Assembly (NCBI RefSeq): GCF_900100185.1
Contig: NZ_FNEN01000009.1
Coordinates: 53,406 to 117,405 of the forward strand
Direction: 5' to 3'
Source: Natribacillus halophilus
GTDB taxonomy: Bacteria > Bacillota > Bacilli > Bacillales > Marinococcaceae
DNA length: 64,000 nt
The position numbers and the translations under genes were made by a program. The notes under the pieces are model-generated. The model worked only from the letters and a program-made list of their open reading frames with translations. It had not been told where the DNA came from and searched no databases. Position 1 is the first letter of the stretch, and every line of letters begins with the position of its first letter. Shown here piece by piece: positions 9,454 to 18,990 of this stretch.

Positions 9454-9478
9454 GCACGCCCGCGGGCGTGCTTTTTTC
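9454..9478 (+). terminator. Intrinsic terminator after dapG
   Basis: GCACGCC and GGCGTGC flank CGCG, then six T. It closes the dpaAB-asd-dapG unit. Confidence 0.88.
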
Positions 9479-9511
9479 AGCTTCACACAAAAATATCCCA
9501 GACATTTTGAC

Positions 9512-9541
9512 TTGTCTTGATCACGATGATTAGGGTATACT
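9512..9541 (+). promoter_or_regulatory. Candidate sigma-A promoter of rnjB
   Basis: TTGTCT (9512-9517) and TATACT (9536-9541) are 18 bases apart, giving a leader of about 95 bases before rnjB. Confidence 0.5.
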
Positions 9542-9582
9542 GACTATCAGTTCATTCGTTCGGGAAAGATCATGTTCTCATC

Positions 9583-9602
9583 GTGAAAGGTCAGCCTTTC
9601 AC
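9583..9602 (+). promoter_or_regulatory. Perfect hairpin in rnjB leader
   Basis: GTGAAAGG (9583-9590) and CCTTTCAC (9595-9602) form an eight-pair stem with a four-base loop. No T tract follows, so it is not an intrinsic terminator. It may protect or regulate the mRNA of this ribonuclease. Confidence 0.5.
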
Positions 9603-9643
9603 TTTCAAATCGGAAACAACCAAATCATTAGGAGGAACTGATA

Positions 9644-11314
9644 GTGTCAAAGCAGGAAAATACAAGCAAAGTGCGTGTTTTTGCCTTGGGCGGACTCGGT
9701 GAAACAGGCAAAAATATGTACGTCGTGGAAGTAAACGACGAGATGATCGTCCTCGACGCGGGTCAGATGATCCCGGAAGACGATATGCTCGGCGTTGATA
9801 TTGTTATTGCCGATATTTCCTATCTCGTACAAAACCAGGAACGGGTCAAAGGCATCATTCTTTCGCATGGTCATGCTGAGCATTGCGGAGCGTTGCCGTA
9901 CGTATTAAAGAAATTGCAAGTACCGGTCTATGGTACGAAATTAACGATGGGTCTCATTGAAGATGATCTTAAAACCCATCACTTGCTGAAGAAAACGGAG
10001 ATAAAAATCGTGTCACCGGGTGACCGTGTGAAGATCGGAAACGTAAAAGCTGAATTTTTCCGAGTCAGCCATAGCATTCCTGATTGCATCGGGGTGGCGA
10101 TTGACACACCCCAGGGCTACGTCGTATACACCGGTGATTTTAAATTTGATCAGACCCCGGCGGATCGCAAGTTTGCCGATACTGGCAGAATGACAGAATA
10201 TGGGAAAAAAGGCGTCCTGTGCTTACTCTCCGACAGCACAAACGCCGAACTTCCCGGGACCACCCCTTCGGAGAAGGTGACCGAACCGGGGATTAAAGCC
10301 GTTTTTCGTGAAGCGCTCGGTCGTGTGATTGTCAGTACGCCGTCATCGAATGTGTACCGCATTCAACAGGCTATGGACGCGGCCAGGGAGACGAACCGTA
10401 AGGTCGCGGTCGTCGGTGAAGCGATGAAAAAAGTCATCAATATTTCCAAGCGTCTCGGTTATCTGCGCGTACCGAAAAATTTAATGATCAATGTCGATGA
10501 ACTGGCCAATCACAAAGGAGAAAAGATTGCCGTATTAACAGCCGGCAGCCAGGGAGAACCGACATCGGCCCTGCATCGAATGGCTAAAGGAACCGATCGT
10601 CAACTCTCGATTATGCCGAAGGATACAGTCATCATCTCGGCGATCCCCACCCCGGGAAAAGAAAAATCCATCGGGCGCGTCGTCGATTTTCTCTATAAAG
10701 TGGGGGCCGAAGTCGTCCACTCCGATAAAGACGTGAATGTATCCGGCCACGCCAGCCAGGAAGAGCTTATGCTTATGCTGAATTTAATGAAACCGCGTCA
10801 TTTCGTCCCGGTTCAGGGCGAATTCCGCATGCAAATTGCGCATGGAAATTTGGCGCAAACGACCGGCGTGCATCCCGAACGCGTCCATTTGTTGCAAAAT
10901 GGAGAAGTGTTGCAGCTTGAAGAGAAGAATGCGACCAAAAGTACGAAAGTGCCGGCGGGGAATGTCCTCGTCGATGGACTGGGCATCGGTGACGTCGGCA
11001 ATATCGTGTTAAGAGATCGGCGCCTTTTATCTAAAGATGGCATTCTCGTCGTCGTCGTCACTTTAAACAAAAAAGCAAATACCTTTGTTTCCGGTCCCGA
11101 TATTATTTCCCGCGGCTTCGTTTATGTGCGTGAATCCGAAGAATTATTGGATGAAGCAAAACAAAAAGTAACGGAGACGTTGCGCGAATGCATGAATGAC
11201 AATGTCAATGAATGGTCATCGCTTAAAAGCAATGTCCGTGATGTACTCAGCCGTTATCTGTTTGACCAGACGAAACGCAGACCGATGATTCTGCCGATCA
11301 TTATGGAAGTGTAA
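9644..11314 (+). CDS. rnjB: Ribonuclease J2-type metallo-beta-lactamase RNase
   Basis: A 556-residue beta-CASP ribonuclease of mRNA decay and rRNA processing. The metallo-beta-lactamase domain carries HGHAEH (about residues 74-79) where RNase J1 has HGHEDH. The catalytic Asp position is therefore Glu, in line with the weakened active site of J2 proteins. Other motifs are HSIPD, TGDFKFD and, in the beta-CASP part, SDSTNAE and SGHAS. The start is GTG 9644 after AGGAGG. The gene sits before tepA as ymfA (rnjB) does in B. subtilis. J2 normally works in complex with J1, which is encoded elsewhere. Confidence 0.9.
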   Translation: MSKQENTSKVRVFALGGLGETGKNMYVVEVNDEMIVLDAGQMIPEDDMLGVDIVIADISYLVQNQERVKGIILSHGHAEHCGALPYVLKKLQVPVYGTKLTMGLIEDDLKTHHLLKKTEIKIVSPGDRVKIGNVKAEFFRVSHSIPDCIGVAIDTPQGYVVYTGDFKFDQTPADRKFADTGRMTEYGKKGVLCLLSDSTNAELPGTTPSEKVTEPGIKAVFREALGRVIVSTPSSNVYRIQQAMDAARETNRKVAVVGEAMKKVINISKRLGYLRVPKNLMINVDELANHKGEKIAVLTAGSQGEPTSALHRMAKGTDRQLSIMPKDTVIISAIPTPGKEKSIGRVVDFLYKVGAEVVHSDKDVNVSGHASQEELMLMLNLMKPRHFVPVQGEFRMQIAHGNLAQTTGVHPERVHLLQNGEVLQLEEKNATKSTKVPAGNVLVDGLGIGDVGNIVLRDRRLLSKDGILVVVVTLNKKANTFVSGPDIISRGFVYVRESEELLDEAKQKVTETLRECMNDNVNEWSSLKSNVRDVLSRYLFDQTKRRPMILPIIMEV

Positions 11315-11320
11315 ACACAA

Positions 11321-11360
11321 AAAAAGGCTTGCTCCTGAAAAAGAGGAGCAAGCCTTTTTT
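11321..11360 (+). terminator. Intrinsic terminator after rnjB
   Basis: A 16-bp perfect stem between AAAAAGGCTTGCTCCT (11321-11336) and its complement (11344-11359), ending in T. The A-rich 5' side makes it usable from both directions. Confidence 0.92.
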
Positions 11361-11417
11361 CATGCATGAATAACGCTATGGCCTCCCATACTAAAAAGCA
11401 TAAAGGAGGCAGGTAAA

Positions 11418-12146
11418 ATGGCAGAAGAACAGCCGAACCAACCGAACGAGCCTGACCAACAATCAGACGAAACGGCCCAGGGACTCGTCGACAAGATTCA
11501 GGCACTCGGCGAAACGAATGTACCTAAAGCGGAGAATTCGGACATTCATGTTATCACGGTGATCGGGCAAATCGAAGGTCATATGCAATTGCCGCCACAA
11601 AATAAAACGACAAAGTATGAGCATATCATTCCCCAATTGGTAGCTATTGAACAAAACCCCAAGATCAAGGGGCTTTTACTCGTGCTCAATACCGTCGGCG
11701 GTGATGTTGAGGCCGGACTGGCGATCGCGGAGATGGTGGCGAGCATGGATAAACCTTCGGTGACCATCGTGCTTGGCGGCGGGCATTCTATCGGGGTACC
11801 CATCGCTGTCGCCGGGGATTACTCGTTTATTGCCGAAACGGCGACGATGACGATTCACCCTATCCGTTTGAACGGGATGGTGGTTGGCGTGCCGCAAACC
11901 TTTGAGTACATCGAGGAAATGCAGGAGCGAATCATTAAATTTGTCATCCATCATTCCAATACGACAGAAGATAAGTTCAGGGAATTGATGTTTGCCAAAG
12001 GCAATTTATCGAGAGATATCGGCACCAATGTCATCGGTAAAGACGCCGTTGATCATGGGCTCATCCATTCCCCGGGAGGAGTGGGACCTGCCATCCGTAA
12101 ACTGAACGAACTGATCCAGGAAAAAGAAGGGAACATGCTACAATGA
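11418..12146 (+). CDS. tepA: ClpP-like serine protease TepA
   Basis: A 242-residue member of the ClpP/SppA-like clan (SDH family). The fold signature [16 protein letters not shown] is followed by the nucleophile region [10 protein letters not shown] and by [10 protein letters not shown] with the catalytic His. B. subtilis TepA (YmfB) was described as translocation-enhancing and is linked to degradation of signal peptides and spore proteins. The N-terminal 40 residues are polar and poorly conserved. AAAGGAGG precedes the ATG. It overlaps ylzJ by four bases. Confidence 0.9.
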   Translation: MAEEQPNQPNEPDQQSDETAQGLVDKIQALGETNVPKAENSDIHVITVIGQIEGHMQLPPQNKTTKYEHIIPQLVAIEQNPKIKGLLLVLNTVGGDVEAGLAIAEMVASMDKPSVTIVLGGGHSIGVPIAVAGDYSFIAETATMTIHPIRLNGMVVGVPQTFEYIEEMQERIIKFVIHHSNTTEDKFRELMFAKGNLSRDIGTNVIGKDAVDHGLIHSPGGVGPAIRKLNELIQEKEGNMLQ

Positions 12147-12352
12147 TTATTTATACAACGATGCCTCTTGAGGATGTGTTGCAAGAGGAGAACGATACGG
12201 AAGTCAAATACAAGGATACCTCTTCGGGTACGGTCATTCTGCAAAAGGACGAGGAAGGGCGCTGGTTCGTCCAGCGTTTAGTCAGCTCGAACCCGGCTGA
12301 TTACTTGCGAAGTGATTACCAGCCCGGGGAGTGGTGGCAAAGCGATGATTAG
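12143..12352 (+). CDS. ylzJ: YlzJ-like protein
   Basis: A 69-residue protein beginning [13 protein letters not shown] and ending PGEWWQSDD, which matches the YlzJ family found between tepA and spoIIIE in Bacillus. Its function is unknown. The start ATGA overlaps the tepA stop. It ends at a bidirectional terminator. Confidence 0.82.
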   Translation: MIIYTTMPLEDVLQEENDTEVKYKDTSSGTVILQKDEEGRWFVQRLVSSNPADYLRSDYQPGEWWQSDD

Positions 12353-12358
12353 CAGCAG

Positions 12359-12383
12359 TATAGGCTGGATCTGCCAGCCTATA
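12359..12383. terminator. Bidirectional terminator between convergent genes
   Basis: TATAGGCTGG (12359-12368) and CCAGCCTATA (12374-12383) form a perfect 10-bp stem. It lies between the stop of ylzJ and the stop of the minus-strand membrane protein gene. Confidence 0.65.
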
Positions 12384-12407
12384 TAAATTTGTCAGATTAT
12401 TACCGCA

Positions 12408-12608
12408 CTACATAAAGAAAAAGGCGAAAACGGCGACCGCAATGACGAGAATGATCGGAACGACCACCGAATACATGACAGTCATGAGTTTAAAACTGGA
12501 TTCGCTGCTGTAATTGTGATTGTTATCGGGATTTCGGCCGATGGCAAGCGTAATCCCTATGATCACACCGGCCCCTACCAGTAACAGTATGATTATTCCT
12601 ATGTTCAT
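12408..12608 (-). CDS. Small two-span membrane protein, function unknown
   Basis: A 66-residue protein with two hydrophobic segments (about residues 4-22 and 45-65). A polar loop rich in Asn, Ser and Glu separates them. I do not recognise a family. The minus-strand site AGGAG sits eight bases before the second ATG (12608), so the first ATG at 12614 is rejected because it is only two bases from the site. It is the only gene on the minus strand between ribF and hfq. The product is probably an integral membrane protein. Confidence 0.65.
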   Translation of the reverse strand: MNIGIIILLLVGAGVIIGITLAIGRNPDNNHNYSSESSFKLMTVMYSVVVPIILVIAVAVFAFFFM

Positions 12609-12718
12609 CAACATTCTCCTGTTCTCAATAAACGATGTACTTTATTTATTATAGCCCGATTGCTTTTTTTAAAAAAGCGTTCAGCCTGAAAATGTGTGCC
12701 AACAACTTTCCATGTCTA

Positions 12719-12727
12719 TGTTATAAT
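12719..12727 (+). promoter_or_regulatory. Extended -10 promoter upstream of spoIIIE/ftsK
   Basis: TG-T-TATAAT (12719-12727) is a consensus extended -10 element. No convincing -35 is present. Transcription would run through the mosaic repeat copy at 12751-12813 before reaching the gene at 12883. Confidence 0.5.
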
Positions 12728-12750
12728 AGGCAAGGACTGCCACCCGTCGT

Positions 12751-12813
12751 AAAGAAAACTTGCCCTTAGTTGCACTTATGCAGGGTAAGAAGTTTTATAC
12801 TTTCTTATCTGCC
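12751..12813 (-). repeat. Mosaic intergenic repeat, copy A (short form)
   Basis: On the minus strand it reads GGCAGATAAGAAAGTATAA, then ACTTCTTACCCTGC, then the family tail ATAAGTGCAACTAAGG and GCAAGTTTTCTTT. It lacks the 150-bp core seen in copies C and D and most of the tail hairpin. GATAAGAAA and its complement can pair, forming a hairpin. Confidence 0.85.
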
Positions 12814-12882
12814 AAGAAATGACAGCAATCGTATGCGGCTCGGGTTATCATAGAGAGACAGTCCAGGAAGGAGGGTCTCTTC

Positions 12883-15192
12883 ATGGCGAACAAAAAGAAA
12901 AGACGCAGAAGAAAGAAACAGCAAGAATGGACAAGCCAGCTGAAGTTTGAAGTATCGGGCTTGATACTCCTCGCCCTCGCCGTTATCGCCACCTTTACAT
13001 ATGGGCCGGTCGGAACGATTATCATTCAACTTTTTCGTTTTTTTGCCGGTGAATGGCATCATTTTTTGACCGCTTTTTTATATGCCTTTGCCATCACGCT
13101 CATATTCAAGCGCACGTTCGTGAGTTTTTGGTCACGTCGTTTAGCTGGTGTCTATACGATCATGTTTACCGTTCTTTTATATAGCCATCTCGGTTTATTT
13201 GAAAATTTGGCAAACAGTGGCCCCTTTCAGGATGGTTCCGTGATTATGAACACTTTCCAGCTTTACACGCTCGATCTTACCGGACAGGCTGATGACCTCG
13301 GCGGCGGCATGATCGGTGCAGTAGGGTATGCCACCGGCACCTTTCTCGTCGATGTCACCGGTACGCATGTGCTCGCCATCTTACTCGTCGTCATTGGTTT
13401 TGTGCTTTTAAGCGGAAAGTCGCTAAAAGAAACCGGTCAATGGGTATTAAAACAGGTCAAAGCGATGGCTGCTTCCCTCGGGCAAACGCTGCAAAAACTC
13501 CGGCAAAGTCGCCAGGCCAAAACGACAGCATCGTCGGCCGCGACCAGTGCAACAGCGACACCGAAACAAAAAGGGTCGGGGAAAGCTGAATCCAAGCCAC
13601 CGCAGGCCTCAGGCAAGGAAGACGATGATCGGCCGGTGATTCATAATTTTAAAGAGCAAGCCTATCAGGAAGAGTCGAAAACGTCCCACGCGGCGGCAAA
13701 ACCATCCTCTTCTGAAAAGGAAGCGGATAAAGGAGAAATGACGCCGCTGCTGACTTCGGAGACGACCAATGAAGATTACCGTCTGCCGGCGCTGAAGCTA
13801 TTGAGCGCTCCCGTCCAGAATAAGCAAATGAATGACCGTAGCCATGTGTCTTCAAATGCCAAAAAACTGGAGGACACACTGCAAAGCTTTGGGGTGCAGG
13901 CGCAAGTGAACGAGGTACATTTAGGTCCCGCCGTGACCAAATATGAGGTTCAGCCTGCCACAGGTGTGAAAGTAAGCAAAATCGTCAGTCTCACCGATGA
14001 TATTGCCCTCGCTCTGGCGGCCAAGGACATCCGCATTGAAGCACCGATTCCGGGGAAAGCCGCAGTAGGTATCGAAGTGCCCAATCAGGATATCTCCATG
14101 GTTACGTTACGGGAAGTACTCGAATCGGATAAAGCGCAAAAATCCCATGTGCTTTCCGTCGCTTTAGGACGGGACATATCCGGTGAACCGATGACCGCCG
14201 ATCTCGACACGATGCCCCACATGCTCGTCGCCGGTGCTACGGGAAGCGGGAAAAGTGTCTGCATCAATGGTATTGTCACAAGCATACTCATGAAGGCGAA
14301 GCCAAACGAAGTCAAGTTAATGATGATTGACCCGAAAATGGTCGAGCTCAACGTGTACAACGGGATTCCACACCTGTTAACCCCGGTCGTCACCGAACCG
14401 AAAAAAGCTGCCCAGGCCCTTAAAAAAGTCGTTGCGGAAATGGAACGGCGCTATGATCTGTTCTCGCATAACGGGGCTCGCAACATTGAAGCGTATAATG
14501 AAATGATACGGAAGCAAAATGAACATGGGGACGAACAACCTAAACTTCCCTATATTGTCGTCATCGTTGATGAGTTGGCGGATTTGATGATGGTAGCCTC
14601 CGGGGAAGTCGAAGACGCGATTACCCGCCTGGCACAGATGGCCAGAGCCGCGGGGATTCATATGATTCTTGCGACCCAACGCCCTTCGGTAGACGTGATC
14701 ACCGGTGTTATTAAGGCAAACATTCCCTCGCGGATTGCTTTTGGCGTTTCCAGTCAGACGGATTCACGCACCATCCTCGATGCCGGCGGCGCGGAAAAAC
14801 TGCTCGGGCGCGGAGATATGTTATTTATCCCGGTGGGCGCGAACAAATCCACGCGCATTCAGGGCGCCTTTATCTCCGACGATGAGGTGGAAGCAGTTGT
14901 CAATGATGTCATCAACCAGCAAAAAGCGTCTTATCAGGAAGAAATGATGCCCGAGGAAGTGCCGGAAACGAGCGCAGAACCCGAGGATGAACTGTATTAT
15001 GATGCTGTAGACCTCGTCGTACAAATGAATGCCGCCTCCGTCTCCATGCTGCAACGACGTTTTCGGATCGGTTATACGCGCGCGGCCCGACTCGTCGACG
15101 AGATGGAAGCGCAGGGGATCGTTGGTCCGTACGAAGGCAAAAAACCGCGGGAAGTGTTATACCAGGCTCCCGATGATATATCCAATGTTTGA
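12883..15192 (+). CDS. spoIIIE: DNA translocase FtsK/SpoIIIE
   Basis: A 769-residue septal DNA pump. The N-terminus is basic, then four or five membrane spans (to about residue 180). A polar linker follows, then the RecA-like motor with Walker A GATGSGKS near residue 450 and Walker [13 protein letters not shown] near residue 557. The C-terminal winged-helix gamma domain starts near residue 706 ([20 protein letters not shown]) and reads the skewed polar sequences. It moves the forespore chromosome during sporulation and clears trapped DNA from the septum. AAGGAGG precedes the ATG. Position before ymfF identifies it as the spoIIIE orthologue rather than sftA. Confidence 0.95.
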   Translation: MANKKKRRRRKKQQEWTSQLKFEVSGLILLALAVIATFTYGPVGTIIIQLFRFFAGEWHHFLTAFLYAFAITLIFKRTFVSFWSRRLAGVYTIMFTVLLYSHLGLFENLANSGPFQDGSVIMNTFQLYTLDLTGQADDLGGGMIGAVGYATGTFLVDVTGTHVLAILLVVIGFVLLSGKSLKETGQWVLKQVKAMAASLGQTLQKLRQSRQAKTTASSAATSATATPKQKGSGKAESKPPQASGKEDDDRPVIHNFKEQAYQEESKTSHAAAKPSSSEKEADKGEMTPLLTSETTNEDYRLPALKLLSAPVQNKQMNDRSHVSSNAKKLEDTLQSFGVQAQVNEVHLGPAVTKYEVQPATGVKVSKIVSLTDDIALALAAKDIRIEAPIPGKAAVGIEVPNQDISMVTLREVLESDKAQKSHVLSVALGRDISGEPMTADLDTMPHMLVAGATGSGKSVCINGIVTSILMKAKPNEVKLMMIDPKMVELNVYNGIPHLLTPVVTEPKKAAQALKKVVAEMERRYDLFSHNGARNIEAYNEMIRKQNEHGDEQPKLPYIVVIVDELADLMMVASGEVEDAITRLAQMARAAGIHMILATQRPSVDVITGVIKANIPSRIAFGVSSQTDSRTILDAGGAEKLLGRGDMLFIPVGANKSTRIQGAFISDDEVEAVVNDVINQQKASYQEEMMPEEVPETSAEPEDELYYDAVDLVVQMNAASVSMLQRRFRIGYTRAARLVDEMEAQGIVGPYEGKKPREVLYQAPDDISNV

Positions 15193-15202
15193 GGTGATAA
15201 GC

Positions 15203-16480
15203 GTGGCAGAAACAGAACAGTTAGACGCCGGCGGACTGCGTGTTCACTGGCAACCGAGCAATAAATTCAAGACAACGACGATCGTTTTGCACATCAAGGC
15301 CCCTCTGGAAGCAGAGACGGCAGCTGCGCGTACCCTGCTTGCCCACGTTCTGCAGGCAGGCACGGCAGATTACCCGTCGCGCCGAAAAATCCGCCATTTT
15401 CTCGATGACCTTTATGGAGCGAGCTTTTACGCGGATGTAGGCAAAAAAGGGGAAAATCACGTCCTGACTTTTGTCATGGAAGTCGCGAGCGAACAGTACT
15501 TGCAAAACGAATCGCCGTTATTGCCGAAAGCTTTGACGTTTCTATTGTCGGTCTTGCAAAGCCCGAATATGACGGAAAGCGGATTTAGTGAAACGATTAT
15601 TAAAGAAGAGAAACAGGCGCTCACCCAGCGCATTCGTAACATTGCCGATGATAAAACCCGGTACGCGAATATTCGGATGCTGGAAGAAATGTGTGCCGAT
15701 GAACCGTTTGGCCTACATCCGTTTGGCTCGGTTGCAGACATGGAGGCGCTCGGAAACGATGAACTTCAACAGGCCTACGAACAAATGATGGCGAGCGATC
15801 AATTTGACTTGTTTGTGACGGGGCCGGGCTCTAAAGAGGAAATTCTGAATGTCGTCGAGCCGGCCGGTGAATATTTTAAGACCGGAGAACGTAAACAGGC
15901 AAAGGCGACCCCTTCCCAGCCCCCGGCCGAAATCAATGAAGTTGTAGAACGGCAAGCGATTCAACAAGCAAAATTGCACCTCGGCTTTCGCATTCCCTAC
16001 ACCGTTGATGCCGATGAATACACGGCTGTACTCGTGACGAATGGCATCTTCGGGGCTTACCCACACTCGAAGCTGTTCGTTAACGTTCGGGAGAAAGAAA
16101 GCCTTGCCTACTATGCCGCCTCCCGGTATGAACCCTATAAAGGCATTTTATTCGCGATGGCAGGTATTGCCCCCGAGCAATATGAAAAGGCCAGCGAGAT
16201 TATGCAAGCCCAACTGGAAGCGATCAGGAACGGAGAAGTGACCGAGGAAGAACTCACGACGACCAGGCAAATGCTTAAAAATCAAATCCTCGAACAGATG
16301 GACAGTGCCCGCGGTGCGATTGAAATGAACTATCAGAATGTATTAAGCAACAATACAAGAACCGTGGATGAGCGTTTGCACGAGATCGAGGACGTAGACA
16401 AAGAGACGGTTATCGCCACGGCCCAGAAGATCCAATTGGATACGATCTACCTGTTAACGGGAGAGGAGGAGACAGCTTAA
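15203..16480 (+). CDS. ymfF: M16-like peptidase homologue YmfF, zinc site absent
   Basis: A 425-residue insulinase-family protein. The first domain has HVLQAGTADYPSRRKIRHFLDDLYGASF where active enzymes have HXXEH, so it cannot bind zinc in the usual way. It probably pairs with YmfH as the non-catalytic half of a heterodimer. The open frame extends upstream into spoIIIE to 15029. GTG 15203 is chosen because GAGGTGAT is five bases before it and the resulting N-terminus matches B. subtilis YmfF. Its stop overlaps the ymfH start (TAATG). Confidence 0.88.
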   Translation: MAETEQLDAGGLRVHWQPSNKFKTTTIVLHIKAPLEAETAAARTLLAHVLQAGTADYPSRRKIRHFLDDLYGASFYADVGKKGENHVLTFVMEVASEQYLQNESPLLPKALTFLLSVLQSPNMTESGFSETIIKEEKQALTQRIRNIADDKTRYANIRMLEEMCADEPFGLHPFGSVADMEALGNDELQQAYEQMMASDQFDLFVTGPGSKEEILNVVEPAGEYFKTGERKQAKATPSQPPAEINEVVERQAIQQAKLHLGFRIPYTVDADEYTAVLVTNGIFGAYPHSKLFVNVREKESLAYYAASRYEPYKGILFAMAGIAPEQYEKASEIMQAQLEAIRNGEVTEEELTTTRQMLKNQILEQMDSARGAIEMNYQNVLSNNTRTVDERLHEIEDVDKETVIATAQKIQLDTIYLLTGEEETA

Positions 16481-17766
16481 TGGAAATACAGCACTACGAG
16501 CAAATCGGCGAAACCATCTACCTGGAGACGTTAAACAACGGGTTAAAAGTGTACGTATTGCCGAAGCCGGACCATAACAAGACGTTTTCGATCTTTACGA
16601 CGGATTACGGTTCCATCGACCAGGCGTTTACGCCCCTGAACAGCGCTGAAACCGTGCAGGTACCCGATGGCATTGCCCACTTTCTCGAACATAAACTCTT
16701 TGAGGATGAAGACGGCGATGCTTTTAACACGTTCAGCAAACGGGGCGCGCAGACGAACGCTTTTACGAGTTTCACGAGAACGGCCTATTTATTTTCGAGC
16801 ACAAGCGAGGTGCAGGCTAACCTGGAAACACTGCTTGATTTTGTGCAGTCGCCGTATTTTACGGAAGAGACCGTAGAGAAAGAAAAAGGGATTATCGGCC
16901 AGGAAATCAACATGTATAATGATGATGCCGACTGGCGCCTCTTTTTTGGCTTGCTCAGCTCCCTCTACAAAGAGAACCCCGTTCGTATCGATATTGCCGG
17001 AACCGTTCAGTCCATTGACCAAATCACGGAGGATCTGTTGTATACGTGCTATCAAACGTTTTACCATCCGTCCAATATGGTCTTGTTCATCGTTGGCCCC
17101 GTCGATCCGCAGGAAACGGTTCAACTCGTGAGAGATAACCAGGAAAAGAAACCATTCCCCGAAGCCGGTGAGATTCGCCGCTCTTATGGCGATGAACCGA
17201 AGGAAAGCTATGAGCGCCAGAAGACGATTGAAATGAACGTGCAGACGCCGAAATGTTTGCTCGGCTTTAAAGAACCCGATGATCACTATCCCCACCCGGG
17301 CCTCTCCTATGAATTAGGCGTGCAGCTCCTCCTGGATGTCATGTTCGGGCCGGGGTCAAGCACGTATGAACAACTCTATAAAGAAGGCCTCATCGATAAC
17401 AGCTTTTCCGCTGATTTTACGATGGAACGTTCCTTCGGATTTTCCGCGATCGGCGGGGATACAAAAGATCCGGAAAGACTCGTCTCCCAACTCGAAGAAA
17501 CGATTCACGCCTTCAAGCAAAAACCGTTACAGGAAGAAGACATCCGAACCGCGAAAAAACGAAAAATCGGGGCGTTTTTGAAACAATTGAACAGCCCGGA
17601 GTTTATCGCGACCCAATTCACGCGCTACGAAATGAATGGGGACTCTCTTTTTGCCGTTGTGCCGACGCTTGAGAAAATGACGCTCGGCGATTTGGAGAGC
17701 ATTTTGCAGCGCCATTTTCATTCCGATCGCAGCTCTGTTACGAAAGTCGTCGCCCCGCAGTCATGA
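16480..17766 (+). CDS. ymfH: M16 family zinc peptidase YmfH
   Basis: A 428-residue insulinase-family peptidase with an intact zinc motif HFLEH at residues 67-71, then KLFEDEDGDAF. The distal glutamate region reads KEKGIIGQEINMYNDD. It follows the inactive YmfF and overlaps it by one base, which fits a paired heterodimeric M16 protease as in the mitochondrial processing peptidase model. The natural substrate is unknown. The last four bases overlap ymfI. Confidence 0.9.
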   Translation: MEIQHYEQIGETIYLETLNNGLKVYVLPKPDHNKTFSIFTTDYGSIDQAFTPLNSAETVQVPDGIAHFLEHKLFEDEDGDAFNTFSKRGAQTNAFTSFTRTAYLFSSTSEVQANLETLLDFVQSPYFTEETVEKEKGIIGQEINMYNDDADWRLFFGLLSSLYKENPVRIDIAGTVQSIDQITEDLLYTCYQTFYHPSNMVLFIVGPVDPQETVQLVRDNQEKKPFPEAGEIRRSYGDEPKESYERQKTIEMNVQTPKCLLGFKEPDDHYPHPGLSYELGVQLLLDVMFGPGSSTYEQLYKEGLIDNSFSADFTMERSFGFSAIGGDTKDPERLVSQLEETIHAFKQKPLQEEDIRTAKKRKIGAFLKQLNSPEFIATQFTRYEMNGDSLFAVVPTLEKMTLGDLESILQRHFHSDRSSVTKVVAPQS

Positions 17767-18485
17767 CGACAACACTGATCACCGGGAGCAGCGGAGACAT
17801 AGGTGCTGCCATTGCCACAGCCCTCGCCGGAGAGGGGCAAACTTTATACCTGCATTATCATCGGGGAGAACGGCGGGTGCAGGATGTTCGTGACCAATGT
17901 GAAGCGCAGGGAGCGAAGACGGTGTTAGTGCCCGCGAATCTGCAAACAGCGGAAGGGATTGAAACGCTTGTCGCCGGGACTCGTCTTCCGGTCGATCACA
18001 TCGTACTCGCAAACGGACAGGCGTATTACGGCCTGTTTACGGATATGGATGATCTGGAACTGCTGGATCTATTCGCGCTTAATCTCACGGTCCCGATGCG
18101 CATTATCAAGCGCTTTCTTCCTGCGATGATCAGCCAAAAATACGGTCGTGTCGTTGCCATCTCCTCCCTATGGGGAGAAGTGGGCGCGGCATACGAGGTG
18201 GCGTACTCCGCAGCGAAGGGCGGCTTGAACCAATTTGTGCAGGCGCTTGCCAAGGAAGTCGCGCCGTCCAATATTACCGTAAACGGCGTCTCCCCGGGGG
18301 TTGTTGCAACGAAAATGATGGATACTTTCGACGAAGAAGACATGCGATTGCTCGCAGAGACCATCCCGGCCGGACGTTTAGCGACGGTCAATGAAGTGGC
18401 GAGCGCGTGTCAATATTTGCTGAGCCCGGAAGCCGGGTATGTGAACGGGCACATCCTTTCCATTAACGGGGCCTGGGGCGGGTAA
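17763..18485 (+). CDS. ymfI: Short-chain dehydrogenase/reductase YmfI
   Basis: A 240-residue classical SDR with the nucleotide motif GSSGDIGAA near the N-terminus. The catalytic serine lies in VAISSLWG and YxxxK in AYSAAKGG, with the C-terminal GHILSINGAWGG. It resembles 3-oxoacyl-ACP reductases, but the true substrate is not known. The start ATGA overlaps the ymfH stop, so ymfF-ymfH-ymfI form one coupled unit. Confidence 0.88.
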   Translation: MTTTLITGSSGDIGAAIATALAGEGQTLYLHYHRGERRVQDVRDQCEAQGAKTVLVPANLQTAEGIETLVAGTRLPVDHIVLANGQAYYGLFTDMDDLELLDLFALNLTVPMRIIKRFLPAMISQKYGRVVAISSLWGEVGAAYEVAYSAAKGGLNQFVQALAKEVAPSNITVNGVSPGVVATKMMDTFDEEDMRLLAETIPAGRLATVNEVASACQYLLSPEAGYVNGHILSINGAWGG

Positions 18486-18511
18486 TCGTGTATATTTTCC
18501 GAGCTCCGTAG

Positions 18512-18551
18512 TTAAACTATGGGTGTAAAAGGGTGTAAAACTATAGTTTAA
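18512..18551. repeat. Inverted repeat enclosing two direct repeats
   Basis: TTAAACTAT (18512-18520) and ATAGTTTAA (18543-18551) are perfect inverted repeats. Between them GGGTGTAAAA occurs twice in tandem (18521-18540). It lies 20 bases upstream of ymfJ and could be an operator or a stem-loop. Confidence 0.6.
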
Positions 18552-18571
18552 TGGTAAGGAGGGAACCCTGT

Positions 18572-18823
18572 ATGTCCGTACTGGATAATTGGGATCAATG
18601 GAAATCGTTTTTAGGTGATAGCCTGAAAAATGCCGAAGATGACGGAATGAAAAACGAAGCGGTTTCAGATGTAGCTTTTCAGGTGGGGGATTATTTGGCG
18701 AACAATGTCGACCCCAAGAATGAACAGGAGCGGGTGTTATCGGATCTCTGGCACGTGGCTGACGACAAGGAACAACACGCGATCGCCAATGTGATGGTAA
18801 AGCTGGTTCAGGAAAGACAATAA
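18572..18823 (+). CDS. ymfJ: DUF3243 protein YmfJ
   Basis: An 83-residue protein with a conserved helical pattern (WDQWKSFLGDSL, VAFQVGDYLANNVDPKNEQERVLSDLW). Its length and content match the DUF3243 family, whose role is unknown. ATG 18572 is chosen because TAAGGAGGG lies nine bases upstream; an in-frame ATG at 18551 lies before that site. It has its own terminator. Confidence 0.85.
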   Translation: MSVLDNWDQWKSFLGDSLKNAEDDGMKNEAVSDVAFQVGDYLANNVDPKNEQERVLSDLWHVADDKEQHAIANVMVKLVQERQ

Positions 18824-18835
18824 TACGTAGCGGGA

Positions 18836-18876
18836 GCACCCTTGACACAAAGTTGTTGTGCCAAGGGTGCTTTTGC
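18836..18876 (+). terminator. Intrinsic terminator after ymfJ
   Basis: GCACCCTTG (18836-18844) pairs with CAAGGGTGC (18862-18870), followed by TTTTGCTTTT. An inner CACAA/TTGTG pairing extends the stem. Confidence 0.8.
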
Positions 18877-18990
18877 TTTTGGAAGAAAATACGGGTAACA
18901 CTGTTCAAATGCAAAGAAATAGCGTAAAATGACAGCACAAGTATTGAATCGACAGCGCACGAGAATGGATAATAAGAGAGGGGGAGAGAG

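Noticed and set aside
15029..15202. Longer ymfF start inside spoIIIE
   Set aside because: GTG 15203 has a good binding site and matches known YmfF N-termini; the upstream residues are the gamma domain of SpoIIIE read in another frame.
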